Under the pieces are notes generated by a model, which was not told where the DNA came from, ran no database searches, and saw only the letters and a program-made list of their open reading frames with translations. From positions 12,508,201 to 12,572,200 of the forward strand of contig OW204001.1 in the NCBI GenBank assembly GCA_934047225.1: 64,000 nucleotides of DNA, given 5' to 3'. The position numbers and the translations under genes were made by a program. The DNA comes from Ypsolopha sequella (Eukaryota > Arthropoda > Insecta > Lepidoptera > Ypsolophidae). This document shows positions 22,801-37,800 of this stretch, one piece after another. Each line of letters opens with the position of its first letter. The stretch's first letter is position 1.

Positions 22801-25800
22801 TATTACATTTTCAGCTTTTGTAATAAAAATTTCTTTGTTAGAGAAATGTAATTTGTGATGAAATGTTAATTGACATAGTAATAAAAAGCTTCGCAATTTG
22901 TAATAAAAGAAGCACTTCTGGAAAAAACATAATTAGTATTAAAATATCTTGAAATGGAAGAAACTCAGGGATTTTTCATTTATAGTTTATGTTTTAAAGC
23001 TTGTGCTGCATACATTGTTATAAACCATAACAAAAATAAAGTGCTGTCCCGTTTAAGTGTTTTAAGTTAAAAAAATTCAAGACCTTTAAGGTTAAACGTC
23101 AGTTGCTTAGCGCAAAGTGCATATCTTAACTTTGTATTTCTTGTTTAGAAGTTAAAAATTTAAAAACATTTTGGTATGTGACAGTTGACGCCAATAGTTC
23201 AGTATTAGTGAGGTTTATAAAGTATGAGCTTGAAATTTAATGCAAAATTAGTGATGATTTTGTCCAAACAAAGTTAAAACAGCATTTTAAGTTGTTTTTG
23301 AAAAGATCATGATTAATTGTGTATAAAATTTCAAATTCTTGAAATAAAATAAACCGCACTAATACTGAATTATTGGCGTCAAATACCACAGACCAAATGC
23401 TTTTAAATTTTAAATTTATAAATAAGAAAAACAAAGTTAAATTATGCACTTTGCGCCAAGCGACTGACGTTTGAACTTAACCAGTCATGGCTTTGAGCAT
23501 TAAAATGGTCTAGGAGCCGTGGTCAGAACTCATAAAAAAATTAAACATAGGTACCTACTTCGATGCATTAAAAAAAAGTTCAACAATACCTCTAAATTGT
23601 TATAAAGTTTGTTAAATATTGTTAAAAGTAATTTTTCTATTATTCTCCTAATAATTATAAGTCACTCTAAAAATGTTCCAATTCTAAACCACAAACATTT
23701 GACAGAACTAAACTTAATTTAAGCGTTCTGTTTTTTTTTCTAAATACGGTGCGCTTAAAATAATGTTTGTTTCATTTTTATTGAATTGTATATTTTTTTA
23801 ATTCAAATATAACTCCGCAAAAATGTTCAAATAAAATCAAACGCATCGCTTTTTTCTATCTTATTTTATCATATACTAATAATTATTTTATACTTATTTA
23901 CTACTTTATTATATACTTATATAACAATATATACTTATATTTGATTCGACTGATGACGGCCTCACTGTTGAGGTCGAAATATATCGAAAAATATATTTTC
24001 TTTAAATTTTTTTTATTATTACCTAATGCTTAAAACTATAAATATATTTTGATTATTATATATATTACATACTTATATACATATTATATATATACATATA
24101 ATAAAGTAGTAAATAAGTCGTGTCTAAATATTTTTGCGAAATTTTCATGGAATGGAATTTAAAGGAAATTTTAAATGAAGTATTGTACTGAGGACAAAAC
24201 TATAATTTTTAGATATTTCGACTATCTGTCTGTTCCGTTTTAACTCGAAAGCCCCTTAACGGATTTGGATGCAGTTTTCTTTATTATCATTGTAGTGATC
24301 CTAGTCCACATAGAGGCTATTAGGGGTGTTGATAAAATAACCGCCAAGGCGAAAACTGTCGATCATAGTTTTTATCTTACGCACAAATGAAAGATGCGTT
24401 GATCCACACCAGTGGCGTGCACAGAACTTTTTGCTGGAAAAGCAAGCAATTGGTCAAGAATAACAATAAAAAAAATATGAAAAAATTTAAATATCACATT
24501 GAAAAAAAAAAGTTTGTATAGGAAATTTTCACTCTAGGGTAGACATTGTCTACCCTGGCGTCATACAATTTTTTTTTTCAAAGTGTTATTTAAATGTTTT
24601 CATATTTTTTTTATTGTTGTTCTTGACCAATTGCTTGCTTTTCCAGCAAAAAGTTCTGTGCACGCCACTGATCCACACGAGCAAAGGCGCGGACAAAAGC
24701 TAGTAGGTATATTGTAATATCCGCGACTTAATATTGTTTGTTTATGCTTCAATTTCACGCAAGCCCTAAAAAGTCTGTAGTGTTAACCCTTTTATCTTAA
24801 AATAATAAAGCTTCGTATAATGAAACTGTGCGGTAAATATTGGTTAAAGAAATTTTGCGAGCCGTAAAAACGAGAAATATTTGCTTTTTACCCTTTTCAA
24901 CAAAAATCATATGTGGTAATAAATAATGGTACATTTTGGTTATTTTTTCATCTGTTTTTGTGCTGCTGTTTATTTTCTTACTAAAAGAGAGAGTATCTTT
25001 TTGAAAGGAAGCCGGAAGGAAGAGAAAGTACCTATGCATAGTATGTTGTCCAAATAGTACGCAAGTTTTAGACATTTAGATATGTATGTATTAGCTTTAT
25101 TGGTTTTTGTTTTCTTGTCATCTTTTATCAGATATTTATTTGTTCGTCCCACTTGTACATTTCATAAAAAACAATAATCTCCACCACATAAAGTTTGGCT
25201 GGGAAAAATTAGCATATTTTTAGTACATTTTATAATAATAAAAAACCGACTTTTTGCAATTTTTCCACGAATCCGTCCCTCTCGCAATGAGGGCTTTTTC
25301 GCATATGGGGTAACAGGGACACTAAAACTTCATAGTGAATAACTAGCAACTTGCGATGATAGTAAATCTGAAAATAGGTTTCGTTTTCTGCAACGAATTG
25401 CGATGAAACTTTGGCAGAAGGATGTGTTGTGACCTGAGCCAACATCGAGGCTACTTTTTCTTCCGCAAAATAAGCCGCTTCTCTGGGGACTACACAATAT
25501 TAAATGCCACGGTCAAAACAGTATATCGTCACGAATATATCCCTTGGGGTGTCAGAAGGGTTTTTTCAGTGTTAACTATCAACAGAACATTCAAAACTCG
25601 TAAAATTATCTTTTCACCGACGGTTTTTACATCTAACGTGATAGGAATAAGCCTTATTATTATCACACACATTAGTTTCAATAAAAATGGCGATAGATTC
25701 TAAAATAAAGGGAATGCATAGTTTTAACTAAAATGCGATATATCCATCTGTGGATATATACGAGTATATCCTAAGTAAGTATTCGAGTGTCTTCGTGATT

Positions 25801-28800
25801 CCGCTGTGCTATCGCTTCGTCGTCGACAATAGTGACAGCTTAAAATCGATACGCCAAAACCTCAAGTGGGAATCGATCTACGTAAAAATTAACCCTATCG
25901 AAGTACGTTCAGTGGTTTCCGATATATGTACGGAGATTAGCAATATTCCTCACTGGGAAAACCAATGAATGAATTCCTCTTGAATGACCAGCAACTTCTT
26001 GTCTCCATCAGGTGATCAACAAACAGAACGATGGTCCCTTCACGTCGTATGATGAGAAAGTTTTCTCCGCCTACCTCCAGTTCTGTGGCATCGGGCTACG
26101 GAACGCCCAGCTGTACGAGCGATCTCAGCTGGAAGTTAAGAGAAACCAGGTTTGTGCCATTTTTGTTTGAGTATTTTAATGCGCAGCCGTTCAAAAATGA
26201 CTTATTTTATATGGCTACAATAACACACCAAGTGGTAATGACAACCGAAACATAATAATAAAATACCGTTTACAGTTTTCTACAGTTTTTTTTGTTCTGA
26301 TGTAGGTTCTACTGGACCTGGCGAGGATGGTGTTCGAGGAACAGAGCACAATAGAGCTGATGGTGCTGCGGATACTGACGCATACGCAGAGTCTGATTCG
26401 GTGTCAGAGGGTGCAGGTTAGTTTTGATACACAGGTGTTAAGATTATATTTGGGGAAGCCGAAAACTGGTGATATTACTCATCGTTACGACTTTTCGTGA
26501 AAAAAAAAATCGAGCAGTCATGAAAAAACAAATTACTTATTTTTGCTGATATTTTTTTCGTGATTTGAGGATCGGTTCCAAAAGTTTTTCGTATTGACGA
26601 GTACTATCAACAAGGAAGTGGGACAGTAAAAGCAGGCGCAGCGTTAAGGAAGGACCTGATCCTAGAATATGTACAACGCCAGACTTTCGACGGCTCCTTG
26701 GAAGAAATAGGACTCTCCTTAAATTGGAAAAAAATTCATATGATCTGTTGATCTTTATAAGTCAACGTACTTTATAAGCAATGGCGATATATATTTTTGT
26801 CTAAAAAAGTACATATATGTCCAACCTATTTTTTAGTTTTTTAAACGTTCCGCAGAAGAACGCGGTTACGGAATCGACTTGATTTTTTTTCATAAAATAG
26901 GTAATAGAAATATGAAGTCACTCTACTTAAATTCAATATTTTTTAGCTTACAAAATATTTCAGGTGCGCCAGGTGAATTAGGGGTAATCAATGCTTGTAT
27001 CTCAGTTTGGGAGACCCCTTTTATGCACACCAATGTAAACAACTTCTGTTTTGTGGTTAGCTGCTCTCATTTTAATTCTGTAATAGCTTGGAAATTTATG
27101 TTTCAATGTCAATAAAGAGCATTTTCTGGTTGTTCAAATAACCATGTTTGATAATGTTATAAATTTTATAATGGTCCTAAACTATCAAGCCAACTTTCGA
27201 TTAATAATAATTTGATTTCTGATTAAAAGCCCTCTGTTTTTGGCAAACAGCGTTGGATATCCATAAACTCGTACATGTTAGGTTATTAACTATAGATAAT
27301 GATTGCAAGATTGTAGTGGCAAACTTTTTGAACTCTTCAAATACGATATCTTATTTTTTGGTAAATCCATTTCAATATCGATTTCAGATACCCTAATTTG
27401 GTTCAGACCAACGAGAAAACGAGAAAACCCGAGAAATTTGCGATAACCCATTGTTTTACCTTATTTCTATTAATACTGGTTTTATTAATCTTTACTCGAT
27501 GCTATTTCGGAATAATATTATTTTCCAAAACGTTGATTGATTGCTTTAACCCATTGAGTGCCGATTACGTTTATATACGTAGCTCACATCTATGCAGGAT
27601 ACCAACTACGTACATATGCGTAGGGATTCCACACAAGATTGTATGAAATGTGTAACAACTGGCCAAACACAGTGATTCTAAGTAGACTGGCCTCTCAAAT
27701 AAAACGATTAATAAAAAAGGAGTAACTTTATTGATTCTTACTGGAAAAAAACAACAAATAAAATCACTATTTGGAAATGTGTGCTTTTTAAATATTTTTT
27801 TGTGATTTTAATAACTTAAAGTACGTAATTACTTGGCAATTATTTTTACGTTTATTTTTGGCGGGCAACAGAGAGGTGCAAGAGACGGTATTTATGAACA
27901 ACTTTATTGAGTACGTACAACGAACTAAAATTTTAGTTTGTTGAATACGTATATGTGCGTATTTGGGACCCAGTGTATTTTTTTCTTATCTGGTCTCATA
28001 AGGTACTAGGCAAGTGCCGAATACATATATATGTATATGCGTAGAATGCGAAATTAATGGTGGCAAACATCTTTGTCTTAGAAAACAACTTCAGCATTCA
28101 ATGGGTTTAATGAAGAGAACGGTCGTATGATTTCCTTGCTCTGATTAAATTGCCAAAATAGACCTCCTAAGCCTCTCAGAAGGAACAAATGAAGTACTTG
28201 GTTTTCTGTTGCTAACGAGTGTTATTTGTAATAAATAGGTACGTATCGAGGTTGTTAGCTTAGATTGATTTATTAGATCTCATTCATGATATTTTTTTGC
28301 GAAAAATATTTCGGCTCAGTTGATTATAAGTACTCCATTTCTTTTGTCAGCCATGTACCTTTTTTTAGAATAATTCGTGCGTTCACTTGGTGAATTTCTT
28401 GTGATTTTTCGAAAATAATCGGCCTCCATCCCCTTTATGTGCCTCCACTTTGTAGGCAACATTTCCTTCCTTGCCTGAGCAGAGTGCAATGGATTCTGTT
28501 TCTTTATTCAATATTGAACCTTGCACCTCTCCAAATACAGTTCTAATCTCCTAGCAAACACTTCACTTCTTCAGACGTTGCAAGTTACAACGGAAATAGT
28601 GCCCTATATTTGAAGTGTAAAGTCTAACTTGGTTTGAAGGGGTGAATAAGCTGCGTTTCGACCAAGACGACTATAGCGCTTAGAGTCTCAGACCGCTAAT
28701 CGGTTTTTAATCGACATAGAGTAGTTTCTATCTCGTAGATAGACCCATCGTGTCTGGCGCCAGACTTATCTAGATCAGATACTTAGATGAGGATACTAAT

Positions 28801-31800
28801 TGATAGTTTGCAGACACTTCCACCTTTAACCGATAAGACTATTCAAGGGATTTGTGGAGAAAACTTATGTAATGGCTGTACATACAGTGTACATACTACG
28901 GGTATGCCTTTCTTCTTAATAAAAATAAATAATGAAAAATACTAAAAAACACGACTGCCATTATTTCAAAATGAACTTGGTAACAATACCCAGTGCAGTT
29001 AGGGGAATATTTTTATTTAATACGAGTACTTATAAATACCCAGTACCAATCCGGATGGTATAAAGAATCTAATGACAGCTCATTCATTCAAATTGGTTAA
29101 AGCGTTCAGAAGATATGATGGAATAAAGAAAAATACATACATGAACCCTGAAAACAATACACTCCTTTTTTTTTGAGTCGTATAAAACAGCGCCATTCAG
29201 ATGAATATTGTGTCTATTTGTCAGACCAGTGGCGTGCTTAGAACTTTTTCCCGGAAAAGCAATCAGAAGGTCAAGATTGACAATAAAAAAATATGAAAAA
29301 AATTAAATAACAATTTGAAAAAGAAAGTTTGTATGACGCCAGGGTAGGCACTGCCTACCCTAGAGTTAACATTTTCATACAATTTTGTTAAAAGTGTTAT
29401 TTAAATTTTTTCATATTTTTTTATTGTCGAACTTGATTGCTTTTCCAGAAAAAAGTTCTATGCACGCCACTGGTCTGACGTCTAATGCTGAGCATGATAA
29501 CAATTGCTAGAACACCATAAATTGTTAGATTTGAATTAATTTTTAATATTTTTATTTTGTTTTTAATTTTATTTGTTTGAGTAATCTATTTGAATAGGTT
29601 CTTTTTATGATATTAAATATTATTAAACTAAATTCTCTTTCTTTATTTCTTTTGAATTTATCTCTTTCGAATATACGTAAATACTATCCAATATAGTATT
29701 TTGTAAAATAAATGGATATTTATAGACAATAATAATTATCGAGATTTCTTTAGAGATAAGAGCAGGTCAAAAAATATGATTATTTTGTATGTTTCAAAAA
29801 TCATATCGATTTTATTTTTATTCTTATTTATCTTGTATTGCAAATTTTTCACTAGGAGTATAAATACTAAACAACCAGTAACAGTATGTAAGGACTAAAA
29901 TCTCATCAAAATTGGTATAGCTGGCGGCTTAGGCGTCGCGCGGCGAGGTGGGAGGGGGGGGGGGTGAGGAAAGGAAAGAGTAGCGACGATGTCGCTATAG
30001 TCAGATCTTACGAGATTGGTTTACAATAATTTCAAGAATATAAGCTTTTTATATTTATTAGGAAATGTGATACAACTACAATGGTAAGTGAAATAAGTAA
30101 CTAGGTACGTTATATTAAAATTATGAATTTCATTTTACATAAAAAAACGAAATTTATACAGACATATACGAATATATTTATATGAAATTTATTCAACAGA
30201 TAATAAAACATAAGTTAATATATAATACAATATCGATCTCATGTGAACTCATGCTATGTCCTTTCCACCCTCCGCCTCGTCGCGCGGCGCCTAAGGCGAG
30301 GCATATCATTAATTTGCATTATATCTTTTTCAATGCATGTGCTCGTAAAGGCCCACTTTTTATGCATCAAAATCGAACAAAAAGTCGATTATTTTGCCCT
30401 AGGGCTTTATTATTATTATTTTTTTTAATTTATTTACAATGGTTGGCTAACCTGCAGCCTTTCCTGTGTACCATAGATATTATACTTTTTTTTCCACTGT
30501 TTAATGGCTCTGGATACAGTCCTTTTGAGCCAATTATAATTTAAAGTTCACAAGATTATATTTGTTTTCATTTCCTCACACTATGCATTGAAAAACGTAG
30601 TATGATACACGGGCGTAAGAGCAATAAATTACTCGGTTACGTTTAAAACACTCGCTACGCTCGTGTTTTAAATCGTCGTCGTAATTTATTCCTTTGCGCC
30701 CTTGTAGCATAAACTACTATTAAAGTTCTAAGAAAATAAAATAAAATCTCAAGTATTTCATGACAATATTTAAATCTATTATGTCTGTCGATATGCTCGT
30801 GATTGAAAAACTACTGAACGGATTTGGATTGATTTTTAGTGGTTTAAAACTCTTGGAATAACTTTGGCTTTAAATTATCACGCTACGGTTTCCAGAACTA
30901 AAGTTAAGCTTAGAATACGTTTGTAAAAAGGTCCCTTCTGGATTTGGGTCATAGATATGGTATCATTGGATATTGTATAATATGGTATGGTCAAGGATAT
31001 CACGCATAAGTCGGTGCTAGGTGTAGAAAAAGTCGCGGCAAAAGCTCATCGTCAAAATATGGGAGCTACGCTCTTGTCGAAACTGCCACTCTTTTCTCAT
31101 ATCCGCCATCGATTTAACCTCTTAATACGACACGACTTCTACTTTTACCTTGACTTGGTTAAAGGAATTTCGTTTTGGTCTTCCTCTTCTTCTTTTCTCT
31201 ATTTCCTTTCTTTCTAGCTTTTAGAGATATGCAAGAACATTAACTTATCGGATATTTCTTGCTCAGTTAAGTCCAGTAAGCTTATTGGTAACGTATGTGC
31301 TTGGCAGTCCTCCATTTTGTTCCTTTGTGAATAATTCTCGAGCTAGATAGAACATAGGATTCATGTATCGTTTTATTTGGAGAACTGCCAGCCAGTCAGC
31401 CTCTTCGGTATGTTCAGTGAAGTGAATTGGTCTGTCAAGTGTAATTTTCATGAAAATATGCTTTGATTGTTTAAATTTACGCTTACATTTTCAAAATATT
31501 TGATCTTCTCACTCGTCCAGTCATTGATGACTAAATCTGCGTTTTTTTACATATAAACTAAGGCGTTTTTCACAAAAACCACTTACTGAGTCTCCTGTAT
31601 TTGGATGTATTAAGAGGCTATGCGAATTTTATTTTTGTTACTGTCACTCCAAGCGAAAAATCGTGCAGTGCGAGAGGGGCGGATTCAGGGCAAAAGGGAA
31701 AAAAAGTTGGTTTTATATTTTTATTAAAAAACTAAAATAGCTAGCAAATTTTCAAATATCAAATCTCTAGATATTGTTGAAACACACCTTATAAAATATG

Positions 31801-34800
31801 TTTGAGTTCTGTATATGGTTCCTTTTCGTCAAACGAGGAGAAAAAGTGTGTTTGAAGACCTCATTTCAACAATTATTTCTATATATCGAGGAAAATTTAT
31901 CCAAACATGTTTTCCAATTTCAAAACCCTAGATTATATAGTCAAAATGCGTAAACCAGAAATTTATTAAAATTTTCTGTGTATTTCATGAAATACACAGA
32001 AAAGAAACACCCGTATTTTTTGCGCATATCGCCTTAACAAAAGTCACCGCCAGAGGTGACGTGTTGCAGGCGGAAATTGATCTCGCCAGATAAGGTGGAA
32101 ATGGGTTTGCTACTTGCAGTTGCACTGGAATGATCATTTATTTTATTCCAGTGACTACGACTGGTTTCTGTCGAAAAATTATCTGCAGAATTAAAGAAAG
32201 AAAAGTTGAAATGAAATAAGACGTACAAGAAGACTTTTATTAATATTTGAAATGAAATAACTTTTCAGTCATGAATTTCAGCACAAATTGCACAAAAATA
32301 TGTTTTTAAATGTGGACTTTCAGAAGCTGGTATCTTTTGTTCAGATAAATGTTTTCCATTGATTTCCAAGATTATAAAGAGGGTCATTTATGACAAGTGG
32401 ATGAATAAAACACTAGTACTGTTTCACAAATGTCACTATTGCCCAACAAATTTCGCCTTGTCGACATTATCAAAGGATTAGATGGTTTATTTACATGTTT
32501 GAAGTGTTTTATACATCCATGATGATGTTTCACCAAGAGCCGACAATCGCAAGTATTAACTTTGATGGCAAGTTGAATTATTATGCAGCCACGATAAAAA
32601 CTGAGCAATTGGAAGTAGTATTTTACTGGATACATACGTCGGCCATGGAACCCTTCAGAGCACTATGTGCTTGCCCAAACTTCCAGTTTGCGCTGTTTGC
32701 TGATGATATCCTTATTTATAAACATTTTCCAAAATTTGAATTTTGTATCTGATCCCGTATTCGTGACTTGACCCTAAAACATTTACCAAAATCAAATACA
32801 CACGAAATTTACAACTGTTTAAAAGTAAATGATGGAATTCACACTCCAGGACTTTTAAACGCTTATAACTACTTACTCGTATAACTATATTATAAGCGAA
32901 GAGCGCTTATTAGTAGTTCTAGCGTACACTTAACGTTTTCTAAATTTTATATTCGTAAGACTTCTAAGTCCACGAGTAAAATAACATAGTTAATCTTTAT
33001 ACTATTAATAATTTTTATATAAAATTGTAGATAAAAGTAGGTTAATTAACAATTTGGTTTGCTGCCATTACTTTGCATCTGATACGAAATTAGAATATCA
33101 ATTTAATAAATTTAGTATAAAATGGAAATTTTAATCAACTATTTCACTTTAATACCGAACTGTAAATATATTGTTTTTTGCACAAATGCTGCCTCTCAAA
33201 GGCAGAGCCTACATATTTACATCACTCGATTTTATATTTATTATTTTAATATTTGACAAGGTGTCTGGAAATTTCTTCCCGCAATATCTTTAATTTATTT
33301 ATTGTGCCCAAAGGAGAAGTTTATTTCCGTCGCAGTCGTAAAATTTACGAAACATTCCGTCATAAACATAAACGAAATTTAGTATTCAAACCGTATCCCG
33401 TATTTCCATAACAATTAACTATTTATTATATCCCTAAGGCTCTTGGTTCAAAATTTAGTTTTGTATTCCTTTAGCGCTCTGAAATTTAAAGCGCAAAGGG
33501 TTAGCAAATAGGGCGGGCGGGTGGTTTCGGAAAAGTATTATTTCTAATATGTAGTAGATAGAAAACTATCAATTGCTTTGTATATTTAAAGTATAAAAAC
33601 ATGAAATAATCGCTATAAAAACACAATAAAGATAGAAAAGTAGGTATATGGTTTGAGTTAACAACAAGTTTAGTAAGAAATCGACATTGAAATAAAAAAT
33701 AATCAAAAAAAAAGTTTAGTTCTGATAGTTATAAAACGTGCTATCTAATACCTATAAAAAACGAAGCAATAGCTTTCTTAGTTTGAATAAACAATTTTTA
33801 CTTATAATAACCAAAGAAACAGCAATATTCGATCCCACCTTGAATCCCCGATATAAGTTAAGTAAAGTAAAAAAAGTTTTATTGCTTCGAAAAAAGTTAT
33901 TACATTATTTTAAAAATCATACAAATACGTACACTGCACAGAAATAAAAACACACAATTTGAACGGGAGTCCCCAAACTCGGCCATGCCAGTAACGCGGG
34001 GTACCAAAAATATGTTGCTGTGACAAAGTGTATTATTACTAAAAATATAAATATAAATAAAACGAATAAACAAACATGAGATAAATATATAATATATATA
34101 ATAAATCATTAAACACAACATCATTTGAAGTTATCTAAGACAAACTCATTATGGAGTAAAGTTTCTGTCTTGTCATAATTTAAAGTAAACAACTAGTCGG
34201 CTACCTTGGGTTTTGCTTCTGCTTTATCTTTGCTTCTGCTTTATCTTTTTATCTCTTTTGTTGAAGCCCTATTATTATTTATTCAAATTAAGGAAAAAAA
34301 CAATATAATGATGTGCATTTTGAACCAAAATTCTGTTTTACCCTCAAGCTAAACTTCCGTCCTGCACCACGCTTTTCTTTTTAAATTGTCTATCCTGCTA
34401 TATACAACTGCCGCGCACGCAAAACATCACTTATTTTGAATTAGGAGATCTAATTCAAGAAAAATTCTACAAATGTCTTAAATCACATATGTAGAAATTT
34501 CTTGCGAATTTTCAGATTTATAGCTTTATACAACATAATATAGGTACATCATCAACGCCATTATTGTTACTGGTTGGTTTTTTGGTTGACTGGATTTTTA
34601 AGAGGTGACTGCGATTTTTTTCTATCGAGCGAAGATAATGAAATCAAGTTTCAGACCTGCAAATGTCTTAAATATATCATCTTTTATAACATATATATTT
34701 TTTGTATTTTAAACTGCCAATAGTATATAAATGAATGTGCATTTAGCTTGATACGGAGCTTTAACTCTGTTTTGCCAGAAAAATGTAAACCTTTGTAGTA

Positions 34801-37800
34801 AAATCCGATGCGTCTTTCCGTTTCTCCAGCATAGCTCGGAAACTAATCGAGCTGCAAGTTTGAATTTATCTATGTATAGTAATGTCACTAAGTATTCATA
34901 TTTTTTTATGACATTGCAAAATTAAGCGTCTTTTTAAACTGATTAGATTATGTCTTAATTTATCGAACTTTACTACTGATCTATCTTTCCCGAAGAGGTG
35001 TTAGAAGTATTTTCCAGTGTAAACTGTCTTCATGCACCCTCTTTTCACCAACGATTGTTACGTCCCAACGTGATAGGGGGCGAGCCTCATTGCCATACTT
35101 CGAGCACATATACCTATACACGCAAATATACGTTTTTCTTTACCTTTCAGCAGGTGGTAAATAGTATGCAAATTAATTCCTTACTTATTGTTTGATGGCA
35201 GGATTTCAACCCAAGCCTCAAGGTTGAGAGACCGGCTTCCTACCGACTTGGCTTCCGTAACTAATTCAGTCAAACGCTATAGTTTCTAGAACATTCCTTA
35301 TTTTGTTCATGCATAAAGAAAAATGGGAATTTCCGAGAGCAAATGGAGAGACATACTAAAGGCCATTTATTTTTGTTTCTTGCTGTAACGACTTCAGGAA
35401 ATTATGTGAAAGAAAAATGGTGCCTTCGGTTTCAGAAATATTCAAGAATATGTATACCCACGATATTAAACGCGAGAAAACGGTCTCGATATTTTCGAAT
35501 TTTATGAGTGTAATGTATCAGTTTATTTGAAACTTTGCGATTTTCATGAGTCGTAAATATGTATCTAAATAAACTCTATCATCAAAATTGTGTCTATCCT
35601 ATTATCTTTGTACGTATTCTTGTACGTTTCTTTGTATACCTTCAGGGTGTCCATAATTAAAATGTTTAAAAATTTAAGTACAAGGTATTGTTGCCAATTA
35701 TTTTGTCAGCGTTTTTAGCACAGTAAATAAGACTACTTTTTCTCCGATGGCTTTTCATTGATGGATGGCTTTTGGCTTGAGTGTCCAAACAAATATACAA
35801 GGTGACTTTTTGATCATTGTCCAAATTCATACTGGAGGCTTGATAAGTGTTCAGTATCTTGGATCAGTAACAATTTTTGTGAAATTCGTAAAATGAAATT
35901 TCGGCTTCTCATATAAATTCAGTTCCAGTCCCGAGTGAATCACTATGGGGAGTCGAAATTTCATTTTACGAATTTCACCAAAATTGTTATTGATCCATGA
36001 TATTGATCACTTACCAAGCCACCAGTATGAATTTGGACGATGATCAAAAAGTCACCTTGTATATGCCGCAGCAGTCGCAGGTACATTGCTAAAGCCGTGA
36101 AGTTAAAATATGTCGTCATCATGTCGTAGAATTCGGAATTTAACAATTTGTCTAGGCATATCATAATACTGAGGGTCATCTCGCTCTGCTCCGCTTCTCT
36201 CGGCTCTCAAAATGTATTTACATGTAAACTCGCTCGTCGTCGCACTTGTTTTTGACTTTGGTAAAACATTTTCTATTTCATACTTCACAATTTGCTGGAT
36301 TCTACAAAATGACGACGGCATTTAAAAACTTAATCTCGTAATAATAAATGGCTGTATAAATTTTGGTTCTTATTTGTTAGGTATAGAGTTCAATTAAGTT
36401 GGATTGGCCTTCATTTTTATACTCTCCCAATACAATAGAATTTGAAAGTCTTCCATTCGCATCGTGAATAGCTCCACCAATGACGCACAGTTACCCTGAG
36501 CAACACGAGATGCCGATGAATTCCCAAAAGAAACACATTATTGGATCTTTTCCAGAGAAAACTCGATTATTGCGGGAACAATGTGCAGAAATAACGCACA
36601 AAGTCCCTTAATGGAAGTTTAGTTGTTCTTACGAAGTAGGCCTGAACGCCCAGCCCGCCGCGTATTTAGTAACTATTTTTAATAACAGGACTCGGCAACT
36701 GGAGAAGAAGAGCGACGCGCGTTCAAAGCAGAAAAATCTTTTCGCTGCTGATGGGCTTCACTATGCTACAAGTTTAAGACTTCTGAAACTTTATGTTCTA
36801 CGTCATAGAGAAAAAAAAAAGGAAGTTAAACTGGCATATGGATTTTGATTTTACTTGGCCATTAGTTTTAGGCGAATTTGCTTACGTTTCGTAAATGGAA
36901 AAAACTGATAGATATATATTTATACAACTAGTTTTTGTTGGATCACAGCCCTTAGGAACTAGGTACCTGAAAATCATGAAACTTTACAATGGAACCCACT
37001 ATATAAGTGTATCAATTGAACATGTAGGTAACGCAGATAACACTTATAGTAATATGTATGAAGAATATGTATAAAAAAAAAGGGACAGACTTTTCGTTTC
37101 ACAAGCTTTGAGTAGTACAATCGCTATTAAAAAAGGGCTGAAGTATATAATTGTTCGTATGAAAAGATTCGAATTTATTTTAAATTTCCCAAAATTCTGT
37201 TCAAATTTATTTTTATTTAGAAATAAACCAAAATCGTATTTCTCTTAAATGTTGTAACAGTGTCGCTAGTCTTTTTTGTCATCTTTCTGTTATAAACTTA
37301 CAATCGAGAGTGCTTTAGGTTATTTAATACAGAATACAGCGTTTTATAAATTGAAAATTATACATTCTGCATATATACAAAGTATGTGTTGTGTATGCAT
37401 ATATCCATACATACAAAGATTTCTTCTGTAAATTTAATAGTTTCTAAAAACGCATCCGGGACATTCCTTGAATTCGCACAGATGAAATTCCTTAGTTATC
37501 GCCCCGTTAGGCCATGTTTTTTCTTTTGCATACGAGAGCATGTTTGGCGCAACCGACCCATAATGCATGTCCATGCCCTAAAACTCTATATGTAGTGGTA
37601 ATATACAAATGGCGTTTCAAATGAAAAAACTACATATTCCACTGATCATATTGACCAACTTTCCCAAAGAAACATACTAGCTGAAAAAATAAATATTTTC
37701 ACGTTACCTATTTTAAATTTTGTATGGGCAGGTCCATTTTTTTTTCATTTGCACTGTTTTGTTTTTTCGATAAAGTAGTGCAGTTTTATCAATGTAGAAG

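Noticed and set aside
26031..26255. 74-codon frame over the GAF-A signature exon
   Set aside because: Different phase from the real exon, which gives [10 protein letters not shown] in the correct frame.
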